From Tubulanus polymorphus (taxonomy: Eukaryota; Nemertea; Palaeonemertea; Tubulaniformes; Tubulanidae): 60,000 nucleotides of DNA. Under the pieces are notes generated by a model that worked only from the letters and a program-made list of their open reading frames with translations, was not told where the DNA came from and searched no databases. Positions within the stretch are counted from its first letter, which is position 1. Each line of letters opens with the position of its first letter. The DNA is taken from positions 4,404,001-4,464,000 of the forward strand of contig NC_134026.1 of assembly GCF_964204645.1 (NCBI RefSeq), written 5' to 3'. A program made the translations under genes and the position numbers. This document shows, one piece after another, positions 25,305 through 35,300 of this stretch.

Positions 25305-25479
25305 TACAGTGGAACCTCGTTATAACCAACTCAGATACAACGATTCATCGGATATAACAAATATAGAATTTCGAAATTTATGAAATTCAATAGATTCCAC
25401 ACTGGATATAACGAACTGTTGGTTATAACGAACAGATTTTCTGGTCCGGTGAAGTTTGCTGTAATGAGGTCCCGCTGTA
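25305..25479. mobile_element. pogo-like MITE with TA-flanked inverted ends
   Basis: Left end TACAGTGGAACCTCGTTATA and right end reading TACAGCGGGACCTCATTAC on the opposite strand are imperfect inverted repeats starting at TA, as expected for Tc1-mariner/pogo insertion. The interior repeats GGATATAAC and GGTTATAACGAAC. At 175 bp with no coding capacity it is non-autonomous. Confidence 0.8.
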
Positions 25480-28090
25480 TCTTTATTCAAATACCCGTAT
25501 AGCCGATAGTTTCTGGCAGTTCAGTGTCGAGGAACAGTACATAACAAAGGAGATACTGAAATATTATGCAAAAAGTATTCTTACTCTTCAGATTTGTCAA
25601 CGCTAGCCATTAAGACATTTCACTATGTACAAATATATTCTCAAGAAAATTACTCATTACACACGCGACTCGTGTTTTTTCAACCTACGCAATCAGACGA
25701 CCAACGCCCTTGCCTTTCAGAAAACAACGTAACAGTCGCGGGAATCCAAGACACATGCAAGATACAAATAAACGACGATGCACAATTATTGGATTCGCAG
25801 TTAAATCGCGCATCAGGGTGACTGAGAGGTATACAAAAAGGATCCCGGAGCGCGATAACGTTGCACGCACAGAAAAGCTAAGATATCAAATTAAACATGG
25901 CGTCATTGATATGGCAACAAAAAACATGACCTTTTGTGCACTGATAAAAAGATCTCTATTTCCAAGGGATGGAATCGATTTTTGAAAGGTAACACGAGTG
26001 CTTGCCACTATACGAGTATATGATGTTTGGAGTTCAGGTTGTGTTTGGTTATTTTGAACGAATGTTGTGTCAAACATTTAAACATTGTTTCCTGGTCAAA
26101 CAACGGCTATTAAACACCGTGATATATAGCTATAACAAACAAGACGCCACTTTCGATGTCGATAAACCACGATATTTCAATCATCTCGTAAATCTCCATA
26201 GTTCGTCTCTCGCCAGAAGTTCATCTCAAGAATCAAGCGATTCGATGCTAAATCGCGAACGAAAATCTTATGCGGAGTCTAATTAAAACGGAACGTGCCC
26301 GTTTAATAATGCGCTAGGTTGAGAGTATTCGCTTTCTTCGAAATCGGTTTATCTCTGTCATAAGCGCGCGAAGAGGCGCGATTTCAATCGACCCACGGGC
26401 GACGAAAAGAGGAAAAATGAACCACGCTTCTAGACGCAAGCGAACAAGAACACTTACTTTTTATATTTTAATTGGTGGTTATTCATACGGATGATAGGGA
26501 GAAAAGTTACACCGTCAGTGTAATCATTTTGCCCCGAAGACCTAGTCAACTAATCATGTATCTTATTTCATCGGGATTCAATAAAGGCGAAGCATGCATT
26601 AGTCCACCACTTCTCTATTGGTCTTACCTTAAACCCAGTAATGGTTTATTGTGTCTATATCCTCATAATGTCATTCTCAACGAACATCTAAGAAAATCGT
26701 CTGAAAAAGGCAAAAGAAACTGGATAAATTAGACAAATGCTTCAAAAGAAACTTTCAAGAGTTTTATCGGAAAAATCTTTGTTTATTAATATTATGAAGA
26801 TCCTTCATGACAATAACGACTCGAATAAAATGCTCAGTATAATTGGAATTCCAATAGGGATTAAAACTTCACTATTCAGTGCATGTTAAAGGTCTAATGC
26901 CAGTCTGGCGCAATAAATGTTTCGGGTGATACTTAATTTTAGTCAACTTTATTCGGTTGAATTCACGAACTTCCATACAAAAATGCAAAAGTAAGTTTAC
27001 AAGGTCAATGTGGGTCAGCGATATTTCGTAACATGGTGTTTCTGCTAAACTCGACATGATATTTCACTGGATACACATATTTCTTACGTCTAAACGTTTA
27101 CACAATAGATGTGCGTATAATTTCTACACTCGTGGTGCAAAATGTTCATTTTCATCAGTTCTAATTTCGATCATTCGGTGCGTTGATACTGTGACCGTCC
27201 GTCTTTTCAATGTCTGCGCAGGATTATATGTTTAATACCCGTTTATTCTTGGGTGGTTTTCCGCGTCTAGTTTTTAATTCGTTTATCCCAGCCATAATCC
27301 GTACTCGTGCCCATTCAGGCAAAAATGATTGATCCTGTTCATTTATTCTTGAGGATGGCAATAGCAGACGAATCGATAGCATAATGGCTGCAAGTTTTCA
27401 TCTGTAATCGCCCCTTGATAGAGAAATATTTATTTTGTGCGTGATTTTCATTGCCAGCTTCGCCAAAACTGTGACTTAAACAAATAATAGCGTCGCTGAA
27501 CGAAGGCGACTAATGAAAATATCTGCATATTAGGATTAATCGTTATATAGAGCGACCGTCCAATAAAATGCGACCTTATTTAAACCTCGATGTCTAATGT
27601 TCAACGTGGCCCATTAAACGCTAAATGAAATTCACTTCAACAACCACCAGAAGTGCATAAATTCAATCTTTTATTCAGAAATAATCATACGCACATACAT
27701 ATATATACTCTACACTTAGCATACGTGTCATATCAAATACCGGTTTTTTCTATTATTTGCATATTGATAAGGTGTTGATTATGTTTGGAAGATAATATAA
27801 CGAACCTCGACAAAAATAAGTTGTACTCATTATTCGGTCACGTACCGGGCTCGTAATTTATTGGTCTTGCGGTGAAATTTGATCATTTGCAATGTCTGAA
27901 TTTAATGAGCCCCGAAGCAATTCGAGAAAAAAAGAAAAGGAATGCGAGAGTATCGATATAAATGTGGAGAATTAGCGCTCTGCAATAGAAGATGGTGTGA
28001 TTTGTAATGAATACAATAAAAGCATCCATCAAACTTGTGACAACGATTAACCTTATTGTGACGAAACAAAACTATTAAAAGTAAAGCTAA
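25480..28090. other. non-coding, no gene identified
   Basis: Several 60-95 codon open frames, often opposite each other, without splice or domain support. Nothing else recognised. Confidence 0.45.
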
Positions 28091-28307
28091 GGCCTCAGGG
28101 GCGGATCCAGGGGCCAATTTTGAAAGACTCGTCACAGACCAAAAAGAGACTTTGATGTCAAAAAAGGTGTAGTCCTGCTCATGATGAAGAACTTGTCAAG
28201 CCCAAAAAGGGCACTTTGATGTCCAAAAAGGCAATATTAGGTGCACTCCTGCACTGAATGCACCAATCATCTTTGTTAACAAAATAAAAAGATCCGCCCC
28301 TGAGGCC
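28091..28307 (+). mobile_element. hAT-like MITE with perfect 17-bp terminal inverted repeats
   Basis: GGCCTCAGGGGCGGATC at 28091-28107 is perfectly inverted at 28291-28307. The canonical hAT-type terminus would start at CAGGGGCGGATC (28096). Inside, CCAAAAAG(A/G)G(C)ACTTTGATGTC occurs twice about 60 bp apart. No transposase. The flanks do not show a clean 8-bp target duplication, because the symmetric GGCCT/AGGCC bases replace it. Confidence 0.85.
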
Positions 28308-30839
28308 ACTCAACTTTTCAGGTTTAATAATCTTATTCATATGCGCTTTCGCCAAGCCCAACGAAGTTCGTATGTCATAGATAATTCGATATACGGACCG
28401 ATGGCCCATTCCTCTCTACGCTCTGATGTGGATTTTATCAACCGGAGGCTTTTAGCCGATAGAATCATTTACAAAAAGGCTTCGTCATCACGTAAAGCAA
28501 ACGATAAAATGCGAGACGTTTATGCGGCGAGACCGTTCGTTATTAAGCTTACTCATTTAATCACCAGGCTATAGGTAATTTGCGTTAATGCAAACAATAG
28601 TACAGTCCGCTAAGTGTTAATGCGAATGAATTGCACCTAAAGACAAGACCAATTCTGACATGTGGCTCTAAGTGAATCGGATGTGGAGCATGGGAGTTGG
28701 TAATTTATAACCCGGCTGTGTGACGTAGTTGGCAGCAATATGTGCGCTGGTTTTTGTCACCTCGGGGAACATCGTTCAGACTCGCCGGGGACAAATAGAC
28801 ACTGTTGATAGAATATCAATCATAACCGCCACACATTTTATATACTTTTACTAAACGAAAATCATGGGCATTAAGAGCATTTTTAAGTTCGTCGACAATC
28901 AGTCTGAGTTAAATCATGGACGTATAAACTAGATTTATACGTCCATGGTTAAATGAAATAAACCCATAATATACATCTAAAACTATACTGCTCTTGTTGC
29001 TCTTGATTCGGGCGGAATAATTCCACGCATCTTCGGAGTTTATTTGAAATTGAATGAATAATATTGTAGAAGCATTCTACCCGAAACGTTAGGGAAAAAA
29101 ACAAGAGCAGTTTCTTTTAGATCTCTGTGGGTTTTTTTTCTACTAATGACATTCAAGATTGTGAGCAGTGACAACAATCTACAATCAGTCTGAGGTTTAC
29201 AGGCTCTCCTGGATTGATGGAAAGAATATAGTACTCGATTGAGAACAAAATCAAAGGTATTCAACCTATCGCTCACTAGGCAAGTAAGTACTTCTAAAAT
29301 ATGGAAAGGAAGATACGTACTCAACACACTTGGGATATATAGAGACGCAACAAGTACGTGAATACATGATAACTTTCCCCTTGGCACAGGCTTCACCTGA
29401 AACTACCCCAGCGATCTAACGATAATCGGGTAAGACGCAGGTCAATGCCTCAGATGTCGGTGAGGATGGAAATCTAACCGAGAAAACATTTATTGGCACT
29501 TTTTGTTTATTTTCTGACAGCCGACTAGACAAGTATAACGTCTCCCAGACGTAATCAGAATTTCTAAGCATCTATTGCATCATGTCGCCATATCAGACTC
29601 ATTACATATCAATAATTCAATTGATTTAGAATCTTTATAGGCGCGACGCGGACGTTGTAAAAAGGCGTATCGATTCATCATCTCGAAGGAAAAAAATATC
29701 AGTTCTTTTCGAGGATTTCCTGCAAGTTGAAAATACAAAGACTCTATCACATTCATCAAAAAGCTTAGTGAATATTCAAAATAGCAAATCTGTTTGGATC
29801 TAGTAGAAATTCAGTGTCAGTGTCTTACCGGTGGGGTATTTGATACTCAGGCGTTTCCCTTGGGGAAGGATTTTTTACACGTCTCCTATACGGGTGGATT
29901 TACCGTACAATGATTCAGAAACGTCACATACACAACGATAACATAACAGTATAATTAATCTAACTTTTTCTGAAATACACAATAAAAACCGTCGATGTTT
30001 TATTGCTTCCTGCAATTGCAAATTTTCCGCGTAGTTCCGAATCTACTCCAATAAATAACAACTTTTCTAACGCACATAAAATTTAAATCACGCGACTGTT
30101 CTTAAAAAAAGAGCGAAGTAAGATTAAAATTATAGATCTAAATAGAGGGTATTTTCATGTGCGCCCGACGTGGCGACGGATTACGACCGGCAGCGAATAA
30201 AAAATATTAAGGCAAAAAACATTAACAGTCATAAAAGAAACGGTAGTTAATGAGGAAAACAGTACATATTAGCTGTAAATGGTCACAGATTCTTTACAGG
30301 GTTTGATTTATGCCGTAGAGTAATGAGCAAATTTTCAGGCACGAAAAACCGGTTCAAACGTTATGGCAGAACAACCAATAACAAACCGTTAATCTAATTC
30401 AATAGGTAATATGCGTGTCCCCTGCTGGGAAAAATAACTGTCGAAAACACAAGCGACTTATAAATATTCGAGCCTAGATATTTCATCAATTGGATATCGA
30501 AGACACATATTGAAACACTTGAAGCGACTTTGAAATGACTTTTGCTACTGTCGGTAATGACGAGTACAAAGACGACTGTCGTATCGAGAAAAAAACGACA
30601 TGCCCGAGGATAGTATGAATATCTGCGCCAATCAATCCTCTACGATCACTGGTAACACACTGACATGTTCTCATTTAGATCTATAACTTTTGGCGCATAG
30701 CTTTAATAGATATCTAATCGCTAGATAATCGAAATGATTTCTACGCATCAAGATATACGAAACGAACGCTTGACTTACTGATACGCTCCACCTTGGAAGC
30801 TAACGTACTGAATTTGAGACATTATCTTATTCAATTTCG
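28308..30839. other. non-coding, no gene identified
   Basis: AT-rich. The notable feature is the palindrome at 28915-28947. The 118-codon minus frame at 29040-29396 has no recognisable domain. Confidence 0.45.
28915..28947. repeat. perfect 14-bp inverted repeat, 5-nt loop
   Basis: CATGGACGTATAAA, loop CTAGA, then TTTATACGTCCATG. The 14-mer GATTTATACGTCCA from its right arm recurs at 38978-38991, where it again runs into a hairpin (CGTCCAAT-CGCC-ATTGGACG), so it may be part of a dispersed element. Confidence 0.85.
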
Positions 30840-31055
30840 TTTTGTTTGGTTTCTTTGTTTATTTGTACAATCTCTAATATGATTATCAATTTTTTTCTCT
30901 TTTTAAGGTGCCATCAATTTTTCAAGCATTTGGCATTCTTGCTGTCGTATTGGATTTATTTATAACCCATTAGACTATTATAAATTGTAACTTATTTCTT
31001 TAACTAATGTTTTCTATGTGTATATGTAATTTCAATTCATACAGAAATAAAGAAT

Positions 31056-31087
<32 letters not shown>
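30840..31087 (+). mobile_element. probable LINE 3' end with (ATCA)n tail
   Basis: T-rich sequence ending ACAGAAATAAAGAATATCA, then (ATCA)n at 31056-31087. An AATAAA-like signal directly followed by a short tandem tail is typical of CR1/L2-type LINE 3' ends. No reverse-transcriptase remnant is seen upstream, so the copy is 5'-truncated. It could also be a simple repeat in unrelated DNA. Confidence 0.45.
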
Positions 31088-31089
<2 letters not shown>

Positions 31090-31835
31090 TGAGATAATAA
31101 GAAAAATGATAAGAAATTCCCTGAGTCATTTTAATAGGCTGTTTATGTGTTAATGGAGGTCTATGTTTTCTAAAACGCAGTTCATTGAAAAGAAAGATTG
31201 ATCATATTTCATGATAGATTCAGTGCGATCGTAACCTAACGTGAAAACAACCAAAAAACGTATTTACAACGCAGCACCCTTAATACAGAGTAGTTTGTTT
31301 AAAACAGGAATTTTCGCCGATTTGCAGCCGTCATCTATTTGCGCTCGATAGGTGTTGAAGAGAATGGCTAAGCATCAACCAACAAAGATTTTCTTACAAG
31401 TGGTTAATTTGTTTGCAGTAATCTTCAGAACTAAGGCACTTTTACGACACAGCGGCCTCTTTAATTCGGTCAGTCATGCGTTCTTTTGTAGTTTTTACAA
31501 TTGATAACCTATTCGAAATACTTCGAGTGCCTCCAAGACCGAGATAGAAGTCAAGTTCAAGAAATTCATATCTTATTATTATAGTACGTATACAACGCAT
31601 ACCGCATATATAGAATTTGCGTGTTAAAAATGAGCGCCCAGGGAATTTTTGCATATGGTGGGAAATTTCTTTTCGTGGAACACGATGAAAGTGATATTGA
31701 ACTGTCTGGTTCTAAAAATAGTTGAAATTCAAAAGGAAACCAATTATCCGTGGGAAAAACAAAAGATGTGCGAATGACCAGTTGCCCATCAGCATTTTTG
31801 CGACAGAAAATGAAGTTCTTCTCCCGGCGGGCAAC
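31088..31835. other. non-coding, no gene identified
   Basis: AT-rich; nothing recognised. Confidence 0.45.
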
Positions 31836-31983
31836 ATAGCACCAGCCGGTGGCGCCGCCCTCGTGCTATTAGCCAACCAGCCAATCAACGCGAAGTAAAC
31901 ACGTCCTTTTCAGTTCCGGAACTCAGGCGTAAAGTTTAACATTTTACCACCCTCCATCCCCTACCTGCGCCTACGGCATTTGT

Positions 31984-32041
31984 TAGCCCTCTTACGATTA
32001 ATCTTTTCTAGCCCATTTTTATAGCCCACTTACGATTAATC
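31984..32041. repeat. 20-nt direct repeat upstream of the hairpin array
   Basis: TAGCCCTCTTACGATTAATC (31984-32003) and TAGCCCACTTACGATTAATC (32022-32041) differ at one base, 38 nt apart. Confidence 0.9.
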
Positions 32042-32064
32042 GAGGACTTTTTACTCCGAACTAG

Positions 32065-32087
32065 GTCAAACAGCTGGGGCGTTTGAC
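32065..32087. repeat. hairpin 1 of array
   Basis: Stem GTCAAAC/GTTTGAC, loop AGCTGGGGC; extendable by G-T and A-T pairs outward. Confidence 0.9.
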
Positions 32088-32127
32088 TTCTTAGTAATAG
32101 TGGTGTAGTTACTTGTATTCATAAATA

Positions 32128-32152
32128 GGTCAAACAGCAGGGGCGTTTGACC
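32128..32152. repeat. hairpin 2 of array
   Basis: Stem GGTCAAAC/GTTTGACC, loop AGCAGGGGC (one loop change, T to A). Confidence 0.9.
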
Positions 32153-32188
32153 GCGTAGTATTTTTTCCGATAATTGTTTAAATCAGAA

Positions 32189-32222
32189 ACTAGGTCAATC
32201 CAGCTGGGGCGGTTGACCTAGT
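32189..32222. repeat. hairpin 3 of array
   Basis: Longest stem: ACTAGGTCAA pairs with TTGACCTAGT, continued inward by CC/GG with one bulged base. Loop AGCTGGGGC. Confidence 0.9.
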
Positions 32223-32276
32223 TAGTTTTGTATGACTTTGTATTTCTTTGTTAGATTGATGATATTGTAATTTTGT

Positions 32277-32303
32277 ACGTGACAGCAAATTAGGTTGTCA
32301 CGT
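32277..32303. repeat. hairpin 4 of array, different loop
   Basis: Perfect stem ACGTGACA/TGTCACGT, loop GCAAATTAGGT. It lies between hairpins 3 and 5 but lacks the shared loop. Confidence 0.85.
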
Positions 32304-32329
32304 GTTTTGGTATAATTTTTCAAATAAAC

Positions 32330-32352
32330 GTCAAGCAGCTGGGGCGCTTGGC
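32330..32352. repeat. hairpin 5 of array
   Basis: Stem GTCAAGC/GCTTGGC with one G-T pair, loop AGCTGGGGC. The A-T pair next to the closing pair of hairpins 1 and 2 is replaced by G-C, a compensatory change. Confidence 0.9.
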
Positions 32353-35300
32353 CTTTTCCATCTAACAATTTGTTCCGACTTATTTTCTGTTGCAAAAATG
32401 ATATTTTTAGTATCAACATTATCATTATAATCATTACACTGTCATCAAACCGGTGGTATTTGAGCTATTAAAATTTTATTTTTCACCGCATGCAAAGCAA
32501 GAGCTCATATTTCATAAATGTGTTTACATGGAAATATCTCATTAAACCCGTTGCCGTACGTGTACACATAATACGATATATAGTTAACACTAAGTAAATG
32601 TCCCCATTCACCACAAATCAGTCATAGTCAAGATGAAGATCGCACTTGCTTGTTTGCCTTATTACTATGAAATAACGCGTAAGCCGATAGCAGAATCAAT
32701 ACATCAAAATCTTGTCAAATAGATTTCGGTTTGAAATCGTGCGTCATCGAAGATTTTTATGATACTTACATTAACAATTCTTAATCTCAACGAAGATTAT
32801 ACCGAATATCAACGCGTATTTTGCTTATAGAGTAATTGAAACGTGTTCTATATGGAATGAATTCTACCAAACGTTCATTTTGGAGACTAAGATTTTCATA
32901 TTCAGCTCCCATGGGATGCGTCCGAGTGTCAAACTAACCACAACTCAAAGAAGAGTGAAATCTAGGTCGGTAAAACGAAATATTGGTTGAAAGGAATTAA
33001 GTTTGCTAGCAAATTATCAAGAAATTCTCTCGTACGTACTCAGACAGGTCAAGGCGACATCACATATCGATACTTCTAAGCAGTAAGCAAGACCTTGGGA
33101 GTAATTGAGCCGGGTATAAGGCATATGATTTAGTCTGACCTAGGATGCAAAGTTGTATGTTTGTAGAGATCGTGTCATTAGTTGAACGAAGTTTAAGAAC
33201 TACGGTACATTAGTTTATTACTAAGATATCGCCCCCATATATACGTGTATATGTAAACGAAATGACTCTTGATTAGTATAATTCCAGTTGACAACCTCAT
33301 TTGGCACAGAACTTCATGATAAACGCGGCCGGCGTGCCATTACTCGTGTTATTAGTGCGATTATGGATGGACCATATTGATGGATGTGAAATATGTCCAA
33401 TTAATATTAATTCAAACGGACATCTGTATGAATTTGTGCGACAGCGCGGGTCGTGCGCCGATAATTCTCAAACGATATTTAGGCGAATTCCGATCAATCA
33501 CGGAATTCGGGACTCAATCGTCTATTCGATTATCATTATTGTTATTATTGTTATTACCGTCGTGCTTTAAGAAAATATCACATGAAATTGTAACACACTA
33601 TGTTCGGTATATTACCTTTTATTCGTCGGCTCCGTCCGGAATAGACGTACGCACGTAATTTCCTTTTCTCAACGAATAATCCGAAATAAAATACTGAAAC
33701 GGACTTATCCAAAGCAAATTATTCCACACACTTGAAATTTAAAGAAAAACCTCATTCGATAATACAAAATCAACGAGAAGGTTTTCGAATATATTCCGAA
33801 AAACAATTATTTTTCAAAATACATTATGTCGAAATCTAGATCTGCCGGCAGCGTGTGCAATCAATAGCGAGGTGTTCACACCCCTCAGATAGCAGATATT
33901 TTAACAAGTCGTGTGTATGTAAGACCTATATAAACCAGGCGTTCTAACGTTAATAAATAGAAATAGCGCTTTTCTTTTTATAATCAAGCAACTTCTAACT
34001 GTGCATGGGTCCTTCCCATTAACCAAATCGTTTCAGTAAATGCACCAAGCCGTAACCATTATTGTAAAACCACATTGGGATCTATGACCGGTACTGTTCT
34101 CGGGGCCGCTATGATTTATACGCAGGCATTCTGTGAATTCGGTTTTCTTGACTGCCTGAAGAAATAATAGCTCTTTTCATTTGCTGAATAAATCTATAGA
34201 GTGCCAGTGCTGAAGTAGCGATCAATAGCTTGTCGCACGGTTTATGACTGAAGTATATCAAGAAATCGGATTCTTTTCAAAACAGGATCTGTATTATTCT
34301 CCCTTTTTGTCGAAAATTAACAAAAATATATTTTATAGTAATTTTTAACGGTATTTTTCATTTAAAAAAGTCTTTAAAAATCGACCCCAGAAGAATGCAG
34401 GAAGGCTACGACAAGTAGGGCATGGGCCTTACATACAACAACAGCACAACCCAGCTGTTGTAGCATGAGAGATCTTTGCGAAACTGCCAAAACCCGAATG
34501 CCCAAAATATGACCGTTATACATACCGATTCCTGGGTCCCTAATGATTATGAAGCTTGTCCATTTCTCTAAAAACGTAGTGAGTAAGGGGTACGCTAAGA
34601 GTGGGCCAGTGTGCACGTTTCAGACGAATCGATAAAATAACATAGCGGGCCTATTTTGTCCATGAAGGCATTATGATCGAAAAGAAAGAAATTCCAACTT
34701 AGGGAATCATTGATTTCTAATCGATCTTGTAAATTATTTTTTTTCAAATTAACCCTATTCAGGTTAACAGGAGTTGATCTTTCACCCCAGCGTATTCGGT
34801 CGTCGTTGTGTGGAAAGCATTTCTGCCTTTTTTAATTCTCTACCTTGGCCTAGATAACGAGAAGGAGCCAATTTAACGCACTCGAATCAATGCACAGAAA
34901 TATATGTATTGCCTAATGTATCTTGGTCCAAAAAGCAGATTATTTGTCTATCAAATGTGAAGCCTGTTTTTCAAAAAATGTTAACGAACGTTATAATCTT
35001 ATGTCATCATGCCCTTCTTTTCATGAAGTATATACAATAAATATCACCGAGAGGAGCGATTTATTTAAAATATCTTTCACGGTTTACGCGATTAACGGTC
35101 ATTTCTTTGGTTCAACAAAGACTCGAGTCTTGTTCCGTCTAGACTGAAAACCGAACCCGATATCACCAAATCGATGGATATAATAACAGCTACTGTCACT
35201 CTTACGAAACAGAAGCCGAAAGACTGTATATGAAGATACATGATGCATTTTTTTATTGTTCCAGTAAGTATGAGCCCCTCGGGAAATACTGGTTGAGGCT

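Larger units (their letters stand above)
31836..32352 (+). ncRNA. candidate structured RNA region: hairpin array with conserved AGCWGGGGC loops
   Basis: A GC-rich hairpin (ATAGCAC 31836-31842 with GTGCTAT 31863-31869) is followed by a 20-nt direct repeat and then five hairpins in 290 nt. Four of these (32065-32087, 32128-32152, 32189-32222, 32330-32352) share a 9-nt loop AGC(T/A)GGGGC closed by a C-G pair. Their stems differ but remain paired: GTCAAAC/GTTTGAC, GGTCAAAC/GTTTGACC, ACTAGGTCAA/TTGACCTAGT with inner CC/GG, and GTCAAGC/GCTTGGC. The loop reads purine-rich only on the plus strand. It could be a non-coding RNA, a structured UTR, or the end of an unrecognised retroelement. Strand and transcription are inferred. 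Confidence 0.4.

Noticed and set aside
33301-33570. Small membrane or secreted protein (MAQNFMINAAGVPLL... with hydrophobic Ile/Val tail)
   Set aside because: The hydrophobic tail comes from an ATT/GTT trinucleotide-rich stretch, and 89 codons is within chance expectation; no homologue recognised.
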